64,000 nucleotides of DNA from Undaria pinnatifida. Its lineage: Eukaryota > Sar > Phaeophyceae > Laminariales > Alariaceae. Below are positions 36,321 to 48,745 of this stretch, one piece after another; the stretch's first letter is position 1, and every line of letters begins with the position of its first letter. The notes below the pieces were generated by a model. The model had not been told where the DNA came from and did not search any database. It worked only from the letters and a program-made list of their open reading frames with translations. Location: assembly GCA_012845835.1 (NCBI GenBank), contig JABAKD010000001.1:7118476-7182475 (forward strand). Reading direction: 5' to 3'. A program made the translations under genes and the position numbers.

Positions 36321-38064
36321 TGTTTCTTGACCTTTCAGCTGCTTCCTGCAAACTTGGTTTTTCTGCCAACACGATTTTGAACTTTTTCGCGATTTTTTCT
36401 TCCTTTTTGTCTAGTAAGTTGAACTTCCTACTGCCGCTAATTGCCGCCTGACAGCTGTGCATTAGTTGCGGAACGATCCAGCTTTAGCTTTTCTTTGATT
36501 CGCACCATTTGTTTTGTACTTGACGAAGCTTCAGCGGCTGAGATCTGGGCTTGGCTCATCAGCTCGACACCGCCCAGCACCACATCGCAGCGCTATAGCT
36601 TACAGCAACGAAGCGCCGTGCAGTGCCCTGCGATGCCCTGCGGCTCAGCTCAGCAGCGCACCGCTAGCTCAGCAGAGCGACGCGCTATGCTTTGCCGTGC
36701 TCTGCCATCGCGGTCGTTCGTTATTCATGATATCTAAAACTCCGCGTACGCTGATATTTAGGTATTTGGCGCTTTATTTTATACATTTCGCGTCAACCAT
36801 CGTAATATCATACAATATGGGGGAGGGAATGTAATCTCTATGCAAAGATCCTGTTTTTCTTTTTTCATTTGTCAGCCGGCCGCCCCGGTGGTCTATTAAT
36901 AATAATAGTGGTTTTACCCTCGAATATTACTAACGTTTGGTTGTCCTTGAGTTCGACACCCACCACGATGACATTTGACTTTATTTGCAAAAACGCAAAA
37001 AAAAAAAACAGGCATCAATCAACTAACTGCTGAGAGCGCCTAGCAGCGTGGGTTGGTTCGACGCGAGTCGACGAGGGAAGAAAATGCTGGATTCTCCTGG
37101 CGGTAAAAATGAAAGCACGTTTACGTGCCGAAGTGGGGAGGGAGGAGGAGGGCCCGCTATTGACCCCGGATCTGAGTTTTACTACTGGGAGGGAGCGCGA
37201 GAGTGGTGCGGGGATAATAAATGGGATGAAGAAAAAAAATGTTGCAAAGGTATATTATTATTACTACCAGTAAATAATATGTCAGTCTCTAGGAAATACG
37301 CACGGCACTATCAGCAGTCGTCATGGTAGAGACACTCCGGATATTATGCATTGAGGGGACGCGTCCAATTTCGACAACGTGAAAGCCCCCACGAAGAAAA
37401 GACAGCAGACACACATATCCCGCCTTCCCGAGAAAAAACAGAGAAGAAGCGCTACGCCAACCTCCCGTACGAGCAAAGCCACCCCCGCACCAATCTTAGA
37501 CAACGCCGCCTCAACGAGAGATCGCCCTCCTCTTCTACGTTTTCCTCCTCGCCCGCGACCACGCAGACCAATCAATGCGACAGCCTTCACGTAACAAACA
37601 AAGCAATCTTCTTCCAAAACCTCGCCGGCTGACATGTCCTCATGTCGACGTTTGATGCAAACCGACTTTGCATCCTGTCGACTTCGAACCTCCATTGCCA
37701 CGGGGACAGCAGTGCAGTCTCTTCATTAATGCCAAGGCCTCTTTTGTTTCGCCTAGAGGCGACGCAGGTTCTCAATAATACTCTTTTCAGTATTTTTGTT
37801 TGATAGACGCCAACTTTTACTTGACGGCGCATTTAATAGTTTGTTTCGCCTATCCTTGCCTTCTTTATTGTATAATATTACGTTTTTTCTTTTGTCAAAG
37901 CATGACTTTCAGAATCCCATGTTCGTATGAAACTCTTGGCATTACTTTAAAGTTCAATGCATGCCAAATCGGACAGCTACACCTTAAGCGGTCGAAGTGC
38001 TGCCCTGCCCTACCCGAAGCATGGGCGCCGGCGAATGCCGGCGCCCATGCGGAGCCCTTGTACT

Positions 38065-38175
38065 TTATAAAAAACATTTCAAGGACGTCAGCCATGAGTT
38101 CGACGAACTTCAGGACAACATTCATATTTATTTGCAAACTGCGTTGTTGGTACTTACTTGTAATATACTGGTGTA
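38065..38175 (+). repeat. Dispersed about 110-bp repeat
   Basis: CATTTCAAGGACGTCAGCCA, GTTCGACGAACTTCAGG and TTGCAAACTGCGTTGTTGGT recur at 33,220-33,320, 43,525-43,615 and, inverted, at 39,865-39,960. Confidence 0.8.
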
Positions 38176-38321
38176 TGAAACCTAATTGGCCATACACACA
38201 TAAATATCCATCGACGCATAGTACATACATGTGTACGTGTGGGCGACATCAAGCATTATTAGACTATATCATAGAATCGCGAACAGAACAAAAATAAATG
38301 CACGCACTCTGCGCTGGGAGA

Positions 38322-38354
38322 AGACTACTACTACTACTACTACTACTACTATTA

Positions 38355-38387
<33 letters not shown>

Positions 38388-38450
38388 CTGTAGCAGTTCA
38401 ACACCTCGTAGAGTCCTCGCGCTACTGCTGCTGCTGCTGCTGCTGCTTGT
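38322..38450. repeat. ACT and CTG microsatellites
   Basis: ACT triplets (38,322-38,388) are followed by GCTGCTGCTGCTGCTGCTGC (38,423-38,447). CCGT (38,581-38,624) and CATT (38,744-38,771) arrays follow within 300 bp. Confidence 0.9.
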
Positions 38451-39227
38451 AACACGTTCTACTAACACGTACCGGTAGTCCAGTCCAGTTTATTGTTCAC
38501 CAGTTCCTCGGTTTGTGAGCAGTTCCCAAGATTACTGAAGTGAGGTTGTCTATCACCGAAAAAAAAACAGTTGTCCATCCATCCGTCCGTCCGTCCGTCC
38601 GTCCGTCCGTCCGTCCGTCCGTCCGACTGTCACGAAAAAAACAAAAAAAAAAGACGCCAAAAAACGGTGTACCGTGTAGGGGTCCCCCAGTAAGGCGGCG
38701 GTGTGCAAGAGGAGATACGTGACCGCCCTATCGGGAGAAACCCATTTATTCATTCATTCATTCATTCATTCGGAGTTTTGGTTATTATGAGTGCAATTCC
38801 CGAGCAGCGCGCCATAAAAAAAAGCGATTTTGACCGCCTCAGACTATATCTGACATACAACTAACAGTAGATACCGCCTTTTACTCAGATTGTTTTATTG
38901 ACGGGTTCAGACTATCTAGTTACTTGTGTTTGTATTATGGACTCGAAAAAATTGCGCGTCCGCGGTGGACGGTGGGTGGATACTGTCTCCCTTGTTGCCT
39001 ACCACTGCTACGTACAGCAGTTTTTGCCCTCACACTCCAAGTAAGTCCAAGTAGTAGACTAGTAGTGTTGTTGCCTCTCCCCAAGAAGAGCAAAGGGCGC
39101 AGTGTTACCAAGGCGGGGGTTAAACAATGCATGCATCATGCACCGCGTGTTGACGCGTGCACTACGGTATGAAGGGAAGGACCTTTCCGGCCAAAGCCCC
39201 TCTCTGACAGCCTGGCCAGGCTCCTCC

Positions 39228-39559
39228 GACGCGTGCTACGCTAGAGGTATGTACGCCGTTTTTGGCTATTTATTTGGTTTCGGAACGACGGGGCTCTCCC
39301 TAACTAACCCAAAACCGTCGGAAAATAAATGAATAATACGAGTAGCCCCCTTTTTTGTTTGGCACGATTCTCGTTGTGTACCTCCCACGTATTATAGAGG
39401 CCATGGGGGTTTTCATCCGGTATGTTGTGTAGCAATTTTATTTTTCTCAAGAAATGAGTTTTTGGGAGAGGTCTTATAAGCTCCCAAATTGAGGAATACA
39501 CAGACAGGTCTAAAAAGAAAATGGTGCACCTCCATGATATATATCGCGTAGCGCGTGTC
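39228..39559 (-). mobile_element. MITE-like TIR element, intact copy with possible CTCC target duplication
   Basis: It begins GACGCGTGCTACGCTAGAGG and ends CGCGTAGCGCGTGTC in reverse orientation. CTCC flanks both ends and may be a target-site duplication. Confidence 0.8.
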
Positions 39560-40025
39560 CTCCTTCGTCTGCGGTCGTAAGCCACACGAAATATATATGT
39601 ATATATATAGTATACGGAGACGAGTGAGCCATCGCACGGCAGAGGTTAAATTGCACTTTGTGGGCCAACAAGGTTTTTTTTTTTCCCTCTGACCGATCTC
39701 ACCGGTTGGGCTCTTCAACTCGTGTGGCCCCACTCAATATCGGTTAGCATTATTATGACGATTTTACGCTGCGCAGCATCTTTTAGTGCGTTCAGAGGGC
39801 AGACAGTACTATTAATAATAAGCGAAGAACACTGTTTGTTGGTCGGGTTGCCTGAACAAAAAAGTACCAACAACGCAGCTTGCAAAGATGAGTATTTACC
39901 TGAAATTCGTCGAACTCACGGCTGACGTCCTTGAATTTTTTTCATAAAAGAATCTTGTGTCTCACTTCGAAGTCATAATCATCAATCATGATGAATGAGT
40001 GAATGATTATTTTTCATTTTTTTTT

Positions 40026-40813
40026 ACGCGTGCTACGAAAGAGGTGCCCCGCTTTTTTTTCTGAGGTGTGTATTCCTCAATTTGGGAGCTTAAGACGTTC
40101 CTCTCAAAAACGGATTTCGAGCAAAAAAAAAATCTGCTGGGCACCGGATAATACGACAGAGAGGTTGTGCACCACTTTTTTTCTGAGATGTATTCCTCAA
40201 TTTTGGGAGCTTAAGGCACCTCCTTCTCTCAAGAACGCATTTCGAGCAAAACAAAATATGCTGAGGGCATCAGATAATACGATAGAGGTGTGCACCACTT
40301 TTTCTCTGAGGTGTATTCCTCAATTTGGGAGCTTAAGACACCCCTCTCAAAAACTTACTTCAAGCAAAAAAAAAAAACTGCTGGGCACCGAATATTACGA
40401 TAGAGGTGTGCACAACTTTTTTTTCTGAGGTGTATTCCTCAATTCGGGAGCTTAAGACACCTCCCTCAAAGCTCTCTCAAAAACTGATTTCGAGCAAAAA
40501 ATATTTGCTGGGCACGGGATAATACGACAGAGGTGTGCACCACTTTTTTTTTAGGTGTATTCCTCAATTTGGGGGCTTAAGACACCTCCATCTCTCAAAA
40601 ACAGTTTTCTAGGAGAGCAAAAAAAAAAAAAAACAGCTTGGGGCACCGGATAAATATCCCATAGCCTATTAATAGGCACACAACGACAATCACATGCAAG
40701 AAAAAAAATGACCAATTTTCCCCACGATTTTGGGTTATTAAGAAGCCCCGTCGTTCAGAAAAAAGACAAACTCGCCAAAAAAAAAAGTATACCTTGCTAT
40801 CGTAGCGCGCGTC
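40026..40813 (+). mobile_element. MITE-like TIR element with five tandem internal copies
   Basis: The left TIR is followed by five repeats of a roughly 120-bp segment (GAGGTGTATTCCTCAATTTG, then GGAGCTTAAGACACCTC, then poly-A and CTGGGCACCGGATAATACGA) starting near 40,050, 40,175, 40,290, 40,410 and 40,535. Each unit carries a truncated TIR (ACGATAGAGGTGTGCACCAC). The right TIR ends at 40,813. Confidence 0.75.
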
Positions 40814-41339
40814 ACAAGAAAAAGTTTCACCTGGTGGTATGCTCCTGACATGAGACGAGAGTGGAGATCAACATTTATTTTGATATCTCGCCACCGAAAA
40901 GAAGGGGCATTCGTTCGTTCTCTGACAGGCGTGCAACTACGTTCAGTATCTGTCTAGTCTAGCGGTAGCGCTTTTTTTACCTGAATGAAATGTTTATCTG
41001 AATTTATTTGACGCCCGGCGGGCCAAAATCGTCGGAGGTACTGACTAGAACTATCTATTCTATGCTGCCATTTTTTTTTTTTTTTTTTGCATGATGATCA
41101 TTCTCGATGTATGTATGCTGTGTGCCCAAGGCCACATGTATGTCATGTAATGTGCGGGGTTTTTCATCCGGTATGTACTTGTACGTGGCAGTTTTGGTTT
41201 TTCTCTCTCTCTCTCCACGCGTCGGTTTTTCGGGAGCGAGGTCTCCTTAAGCTCCGAAACTGAGGAACCTCAAGAGAAACAAAAAAACGTCGTGGTGCAC
41301 CTCTATCGCAAGCGCGCAAAAGCGTCTACTACTGAAGTA

Positions 41340-41740
41340 TACCTGGTATTGTTAAGGTATTAGTGGGGTGTTAGTCCGTTTGACCACTTGAAAAAGGTTA
41401 ACCAATAGCTTACCTTACCCAAACTAAGCCTTATGACACTCTTCCTCCCTGAAACAGCGGGATAGCAGGTCAGCCGGTTATACGGGCGGACCTGTCGATT
41501 ATCCAAGCCGTTTTCATTACCTCCTGGGTATACCGGGGAGAGTATTTTTCAAGTTCGACATGGGGAAAGTCTGAAAAAGTGTATTATGGTGGAATGTGGG
41601 ATTTGAACCCACGACCCAAAAAACCCGTATGGTCTGTCGACGACGCCATTTGTTAAGGTATTAGTGGGGTATTTAGTCCGTTTGACCACTTGCAAAAGGT
41701 TAACCAATAGCTTACCCAAACGAAGCCTTATAAGAGTATG
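41340..41740 (-). repeat. tRNA-derived SINE-like element with partial duplication
   Basis: The minus strand has TGGCGTCGTCGACAGACC, then TCGTGGGTTCAAATCCCAC, then the same body as the 23.9 kb copy. The flank TTGTTAAGGTATTAGTGGGG occurs twice (41,351 and 41,654), giving a tandem arrangement. Confidence 0.65.
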
Positions 41741-42660
41741 CCTTAGCCCTGAAAGACAACGAAAACTCGTGGAATGACTTTGACTATAGTATAAAACCAG
41801 TATAATAGTTCCTCACTCGAGGAGCTCTCGAGATCGGACACCTGTGGTATATTTTTAGTTAATCCAACAACTGCAACTCCCCTACCTACCGTGTGGGATG
41901 AGACAATCATGTTTCAGAAGATATATGGTGAGCTATATAGCTCCTCATCTTTTTTAATGAGAGGCGCGCGAAGCGCGGAGCGCTAGCCTGTTTTTCTTGG
42001 TTTTCCCGAGCAGAAAAGGCGTCTATCTATCTATCTATCTATCTATCTTCCTGTATCGGATCGCATGCTACCTACCGAGGGTGTAGTATTAGCATACTTT
42101 AAAAACCAAACATATCTGGAAAAATAACAATAGAGAAAAATAATGAAATCCCGACGATTTTGGGCTTAAAAGGTTGGATCGCAGCCCCGTCCTTCACGAA
42201 AAAGGTTTTCTCGGTCGAAATGTGCTTCGTCTATCGTCGTGGGGCGCGCCTCTGAGTAAGCATGGGTCCCAGAAAAGGTCAAAAACCTTGCGAGGCGGTG
42301 TTTTTTTTGTTTTCACAGGTTAACTCTTCTTGTTCGAGAAACGGTGAGTCGGCGGGATGTATTTCAAGACCAGTATAACTAATCGACAAGAATCAAACGC
42401 CGTTTCAGCCAATTAGCTCACCTGAGTCGGTAAGCCGGCCGCGGAAGCCAAGGTGACATCATGATGACTAACCAACTATTGCCGGCTTAAGACAGGCGAG
42501 CGAGGCGAGTCAAATCAGCCCCTGCCGGCCAATTGAGGCGCGACCAAAAAGAGAAGGGTACATCCAACATCATTGAAAAGTCCTTCCTACAAGAAGAATG
42601 GAAACACACTCAATACATGGGATAGCTGGCACTTCCGAGCAGTCATCTACATTGATTGGA

Positions 42661-42822
42661 ACTGGTCGTGACCGGTCATGACCCGTGTGCATAACCGCGT
42701 ATCGTGGGCGCGCGAATGACCGAGTCCATGGCCGGTCATGACCGGTCAAATGACCGGCCATGATTGGTCATGACCGATTAATGACCGGTCATGATCGGTC
42801 ATGACCGGTCATGCCCGTGCCC
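42661..42822. repeat. Cluster of ATGACCGGTCAT palindromes
   Basis: At least nine overlapping or adjacent ACCGGT-centred palindromes (GGTCATGACCGGTCATGACC type, with CCGGCCATG and CCATGGCCGG variants) occur in 160 bp, next to 42,838 where an inverted repeat copy begins. Confidence 0.85.
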
Positions 42823-42837
42823 ATAACTATTAATCAG

Positions 42838-43275
42838 ACTGACAACTAGTTGGCGACTTGTTGCTGTTGTTGTTCCCACATTGACTCGTACAATCAAGTC
42901 CGTGGTCACAGGACAGACTCCAGCAAGCAGCTACTCTGGAGTGGAGGGATACCCCAAGCAAGGAAAAAACACGCAAACAAAACCAAAAGGGGTACGCACG
43001 CATAAATCATAGCTGACGCAATTCATGACCCCGCCAGAAGAATGATACTCCGGAGTTGTTGTTGTTGTTGTTCTCACATTAACTATAAAAGAGTGAATTC
43101 GGGAGTCAGCCTACGATGTGCCAGGTCCACACTGTGGTACATACGTCTCACTACTCGTAGCTGAAAACACCGACTGACTACATCGCTTGCCACCCAGTAA
43201 AGACTACCACGTACATACTACATGTGGTATCTACCACTACGCATACGCACGTCAGACTCAGTCCAATTGGAAAAA
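42838..43275 (-). repeat. Inverted copy of the 35,930-36,320 segment
   Basis: The reverse complement matches 35,930-36,320: CACGTGTAATATATACGTGG-like, ATGTGCCAGGTCC, GAATTGCGTCAGCT-ATGATTTATGC and CCTGTCCTGTGACCACGGAC blocks in the same order, each with an AAC/TTG triplet run near one end. It is an interspersed element of about 400 bp with no visible gene. Confidence 0.8.
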
Positions 43276-44727
43276 AAAGAAGAGAAAAGGAAAGAAGCGA
43301 CTCAAGTCGTACCGACTCACAGCTCTATTTACACGGAAAATACTGGCTCACACTGTTCCTAGTAGTTTTTTTTTCCGTACAGTGCCAATGGGGGTCAAAC
43401 AGTCGGTGTCGATAAACTTTATGTAATGACGTGCGTCGAGGCCCTGTCTCTCTGAAAATAGCTGCAAAGGTGGTACCTGTCTTCGCGCGCGAGAGTGCTC
43501 GCGACATGGTAGATGTACCACCAACTTATGTTCATGAAAATATTCGAAACGCGTCAGCTCTGAGTTCGACAAGTTTAGGGTCCCGATGCTCATCTTTGCA
43601 AGCTGCGTGATACACCGATCGGCTGGCCGTTTTCACAGATATACTATCCATTGAATGCATATGACTCCAATGTACAACAAAAAGTGGTAAAAAATAATGG
43701 TAGCGACTGCAGTACGTACCAGGTACTAGACTATATGAGCCATCCCACGGTAGGGTTGCAGCATGAGTCCCTGAGGTCCTTACATGAGGAACTCAATATC
43801 TCACCCGAAAAATGACTTCGAAGGCATTCGTTCGCACAACCCGACCAAGCTTCTATGCCTGAGTCCAGAAATATGATGTACTCGTGAAAAGACTTCATTG
43901 ACCGGCAGTTCCTCACATGAGGAACTTAATCGCCCAGGAAAGTTTTGACGCAGAAAGCGCAACCCCTACCGTGGGATGACTCATATATTCGACGCTCCAA
44001 TCTCAACGACCATTCTGGACAAAGGCCGTGGACAAAGGTGTCTCCTCTTCTCCTTCCCCCGCCCCCGGGTCTTTGCGTTCGTTTTGATCGCGTGGAGGGA
44101 AGCTCAGCAGCATTCCTCCTAACCGATCCTTTTAACCTTGTCAACTCGCGCTCTCGAGCTTTCGGCGACAAAACAAACCGATCCAAACACGGGTGCGAGC
44201 TACGGTAGGTAGCGGTAGTGCCTCAACAACCTTTTTTTCCCCCAACACCCTGTTCCTCCTTTGAATAGCTCTAAACTCAAGTCTTGCACTTCACCCACCA
44301 AACCCACCCTCAATACTCGAGAAAAATGTACGCTAAGGCCGACGGCATATGCTACTAGCTATGCTTATAGAGGTGCGCACCATTTTTTTCTGCGGAGCCC
44401 TTCGCACACATGAGGGGCTCGACACGGCACACCCACACACACCCGCACAAACACTGTTTTTGAGCAAACTGAGAGAGAGAAACTCGATGGACAGACAAAC
44501 TAATATAACCCGATCTCCGTAAGGCTTACAGGTATGTATATTGATATAAAAACATATCGCAAAACAAGAATGACATTCATTCCGAAGATTTTTGGGGGCT
44601 AAGGAGTGAAACTGCCCCAAAAAACGCTATCAACACACCTCTACCTACCTTCACAGCCCGCGTCCAGATGTACACGATGCCACGAAGAAACCGCATCAAG
44701 CGAAAACACCGGAAGCGTACCACTATA

Positions 44728-44998
44728 ATAATGGAGAGGTAGAGCATATTTTTGGCCGAGGTCTTTTTCGCGCGACGGGGCTCCTTAAGTGAATAGACTA
44801 AGCACTGCCCAAAGTAATTGAGTTTCAAGTTACCTTTCGTGGAATACCACATAAATTTTACCATCATGATCGCGGACTGACTGGCACTTTCGTGTACTTT
44901 TTATAAAAAAAGTTCGTTTCTGGGGCCGGCACACGGATATCCCCAAGTACGAGGCCCCCCAAAAAAGCATGGTGAACCTTCCTCTCGTACACGCGTCG
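44728..44998 (-). mobile_element. MITE-like TIR element
   Basis: A reverse-oriented copy with a decayed left end (AATGGAGAGGTAGAGC) and a right end CTCTCGTACACGCGTC. Another partial copy in the opposite orientation adjoins it on the left (about 44,355-44,665). Confidence 0.6.
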
Positions 44999-45660
44999 AC
45001 ACATACATGCTCTACGTTTCTTGTCTTTTGCTTCTTCTTGTTTTTTTTTGCTTTCATCGCCGCTTCTACTTCATTCCGACGGTTTTGGGCTAAGGAGCCC
45101 CCCTCATTCAGAAAAAAAAGTAGCCAAAAAGCGTTATGACACCTCTCTATCGTACAGCACTTTCGTCGTCAGAATACGAAAGACATTTATTTACGGTGTC
45201 CGCGAACTCTTGCCCAACCTCGGGTGAAAATTGGGAAGAAAAATATATCATGCTACTTGTATTGATAGTATTAAAACCATCGAACGTCACATTCCAACGC
45301 CAACATAACCCACGAAAAACCATCCCCAAAGAAAAGTCGGTTACTTGTACACGACCGTAGAAATATGCTGGGCATCCTACGTTTAGTTTAATCAACAGTT
45401 TGTTGGTGGGTTGGTTGGCCCTGCGTTGTAACACTCGGCGGTTTCAATACTATTCCTACCACCCTGTTTTTCAACCCCCATTATAGTGTGGAAATCACAA
45501 AACAACCTACTGCTGCTGTTGTAGCGCTTTTTTCTTCTCATGTTGTGGGTGGGATATCCCGTAGGATAAAACCCGCAATGCAGACTGGAAATCATCGCGG
45601 TGTAGCCGGTGGCCTTACGCCTGCTGGCAACACTACTGTCGTACACACCCAGGAGCAGCG

Positions 45661-45696
<36 letters not shown>

Positions 45697-46044
45697 TCCT
45701 GCACTACTCACGATCCCCTCCTCCACCAGAAACACCGCGTGTTACACGTGCCAACATCACCCCGTACAAAACCCAACCTACTTGCCGCCCCCAAAAAAAA
45801 CACGTGGGCCCAACGCTGACTCGGCGACTCACATGTCTCTCAAAAAGACGCCTGGCATCGTATGGTAGAACCCGGTTACCCAAAACTGTCTCACAACAGA
45901 GGCTTTTCACCCGAGGAGCTCTACAGCAGAACGCTGCTTACCTCAGCAGCATGCCACGGTACGGGTGCGCCAAAAATGTCCACGGATTTTTTACGGGTCG
46001 GATCGGGTCCGGGTCAGGACGACCCGGCCCGATCCCTTGGTGAA

Positions 46045-46333
46045 CACATGCTATCGCCGTAGAGGTGCATATCGCTTTTTTCTTCTTCTGAAAGGTATAA
46101 TCACTTGAGGAGCTTTACGCCACACCCAAAAGAGTGTGGCTACTAAATAGGAGTAAACCGAAACAACGCAAAAAGAGCAAAGCCATGGCTTTTTAGCGTA
46201 GAAGCAAAAAAAATACATATTGCGAGACAAGAGTGACGTCCCGACGATTATGGGTTAAGGAGAGCCTCGTCACTCAGAACGAAAAAAAAATAGCCCAACA
46301 AAAATGCTCTATCGTAGCTGCACCGTGCGCGTC
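46045..46333 (+). mobile_element. MITE-like TIR element
   Basis: It begins CATGCTATCGCCGTAGAGGT and ends CTATCGTAGCTGCACCGTGC. The interior GACGATTATGGGTTAAGGAG is preserved. Confidence 0.7.
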
Positions 46334-47539
46334 GATACTCGAAAAACCTTCTGGCCCGACGGGATCCGATCCGACCCGTGAGACTCCCAACACATCCTGA
46401 CCCGGCCCGAATCCACCCGCGGGTGTTCGAAAACCTCCTGTTGATCCGACCCGGCTCGACCCCGCGAGATTTCCAACACCTCCTGATCCCACCCGTCTCG
46501 ACCCACGGGTTGTTAAAGTACCTCTTGACCCGACCCCCGCGGGCCGGGCCATGACTCGTGGAAAGCCTTGCTTCGACGCGCGCCACGATAGAGGTATTAT
46601 GGTATACCTCTTTTTGGCTGAAACGTTTTCTCAACCACGGGGGGGGGGCTCCTTAACGCTTGTACAACTGGAAACCCGTTTCATTGAGTCACATTACTTG
46701 GAGTTGCTCCTTAACGCTTTTTACAACTGGAAACCCGTTTCATTGGGACACATTACTTGGACCTAGTATAGGAACACATTTTGGGGCTCTCAAGGGGTTA
46801 AACAAAAATCATCGCAAATTTTTCATTTCTGCCTTACAACATGCTTCGTGGTACATGCCAAGGTCATGGAATTGTCCATTCGGCTGGTACTCCCGGGGGC
46901 GACAAAAAAATGCAGAAATCGAAGGCGCAGAGGTGTAGCTCCGCGAATTTTCATCCAACATGACTTGCAGAATGAATGCCAACCCTCCTCATTGTTCTGT
47001 TCTAACAAAGCCCAAAGCCAGAGAACAGAGATTGTGGAAGAAATACTGAGCGAGCCCCCCCATTTGCCAGGGCAGGTGGCCTTATCTACCCAAATACCTG
47101 GTACATACTTTAATGGTTGGTGTGGGCGCGCAATAACACAATATAACTCTTAACTCTGACCACGGCTGCGGCAGGGGCCCGGTCCCGTTCGGGATCTTTG
47201 TTTGAAGCGGACCGGGGAATGATCCCCCCGTTCCTTGGGGTCTTAAGCTTTTCCCTGCTGTTTCGCCTTTTTCGACACGAGTCCCCAATGGAATGATAAA
47301 AGCTACGCTGCGCCAAAAAAAAAAATCGCCGAGGCGGTGTCTTGTCGGTGAGGTACAGAGCCACTCGTGCGAGTGACTCAAAAACCCAGCAATGAAAGCA
47401 CGGGGTCCTCCCCCTTCTGTCGGCTCGGTTTTCTATAAAACTGGCTTGTGTAGGGGGGGGGAGGGGGCCTCACATGAAAAAAATGGTGGGTGTGAACACA
47501 ATTTCCACCGAAGATTCAACGTAAGATTCAACGTAAGTT

Positions 47540-47704
47540 TCAACTGCTTATCTTATTCGTGCGAATAGACTGCTCGAACAGACCGCGCATTAACTTAGAT
47601 TCGAATCGAAGGTTCATACTCTCAACAGTGGGCATCTCCACCGTGGTGTGCGTCGAGCCGCCCCGGCAGCCATCGATGGTTCCTCCTAAAAGTGCTTCCT
47701 TCAG
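47540..47704 (-). CDS. Candidate terminal exon (of folC or of a separate gene)
   Basis: An open frame with ordered, non-repetitive composition encodes LKEALLGGTIDGCRGGSTHT, TVEMPTVESMNLRFESKLMR and GLFEQSIRTNKISS before TGA. Acceptor gctcag at 47,705 gives phase 0, matching the end of the preceding folC exon. A better acceptor (tgttgtgcag) at 47,722 would need a phase-1 donor instead and would put folC out of frame. FolC proteins rarely have 54 residues after EPR, so this may belong to another gene. An ATG-initiated reading from 47,773 (77 codons) also exists. Confidence 0.4.
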   Translation of the reverse strand: MKEALLGGTIDGCRGGSTHTTVEMPTVESMNLRFESKLMRGLFEQSIRTNKISS

Positions 47705-48540
47705 CTGAGCACGGGTCAAAACTGCACAACACAACATAGAAAACCCCAGCGATGTTGCACCGTTTTTCTTCATTGAGGGGCGCCGCCAGCCAGGTTTGTT
47801 TTACCGAGAAGTGTTACGACTCCCTATCGTAGCACGCGTCAGCTGAGCGCGAGGCATTTACCCCTCCTAACCCGCGCCTCACGGCTTCGACCCAGAATGG
47901 TCAAAGTTGTCCTGTTCCCGGTATAGAAAAATATCGTGCAAATAACCACGGTAAACACACGAAAACGGGGCAAGACGACGGAGAGGTAATAGTGCAGCAA
48001 GCGTGGGAGGGAGATGGGTCGTGGGGGAGGGAGGTTGGTGTGTGGGTGTGGGTGTGGGTGGATGGGTGGGTGGGCGGGTGGGGATGGGGGAAGGGGGAGG
48101 GGGGGGGGAGGGGGGTGGGGGGGTGAGACGGCGGGGAGACAGCAGTACAGCACGCGACCGCGTAAATGAGATAAGAGACAAGGGTGTGAAGCGTTTCCCA
48201 GGCTCAAGCAGGAGGGCAGGATGGCAGAGGGAAGCAGACAGTACGGGTAGGAGAAATAAGCAAAGCGGTCTCCAGCCTCGTGAACAGTACCTATTCGTAA
48301 CGGACATCTCGCCCTCGCCCTGTGCACCTTTGGATCGCTCTGCGCTACGCTCGCTCGCTCGCTCGCACGCACGTGTGACAACAAAGGAATATCGACGGAT
48401 ACTCAATGATCCCGCGAACCCGCTGGCGATGCACCGCCGCTATCATACACCAGGTAAGAAGCCAAAGATAACAAGCCGCCAGCGACGAATTTTACACATT
48501 ATCTTTTCCAAACAAGTGGGGCACATGCAACGAAAATTGC

Positions 48541-48745
48541 AGGGCTTTACGCGGGTCGGGTCACTCCTCGCGGTTCGGGTCGGTTCGGGTCACTTCTCGC
48601 GGTTCGGGTCGGGTCAGGGTGACCCGACCCGACCAAACCCTTGAGAACTAGAACACCTCTTGACCCAACCCGACTCAGGTCAGGGTGACCCGACCCGGCC
48701 AAACCCTTGAGAACTAGAACACCTCCTGGCCCGACCCGACTCGGC
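48541..48745. repeat. GGGTCGGGTC / GACCCGACCC repeat cluster
   Basis: Both orientations alternate (CGGGTCGGGTCAGGGTGACC, CGACCCGACC) with a roughly 75-bp direct duplication around AAACCCTTGAGAACTAGAAC. Related clusters are at 32,280-32,360, 32,455-32,530, 45,990-46,040 and 46,360-46,560. Confidence 0.85.

Larger units (their letters stand above)
30670..47500. other. 17 kb region without a supported gene
   Basis: Repeats dominate. Unassigned frames that could be exons include minus 32,560-32,700 (KVTFARVTPDLFDMRTLDES...), minus 37,321-37,701 (126 codons with ATG and two hydrophobic stretches) and minus 43,926-44,186 (86 codons). None joins to a neighbour in phase or matches a family I know. 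Confidence 0.5.

Noticed and set aside
40026-40813. CRISPR-like array
   Set aside because: The units are contiguous tandem repeats with no unique spacers, in a eukaryotic context and inside a TIR element.
45488-46043. Polyglutamine or polyasparagine protein
   Set aside because: The run comes from an AAC microsatellite, and the surrounding text is repeat sequence without splice or codon support.
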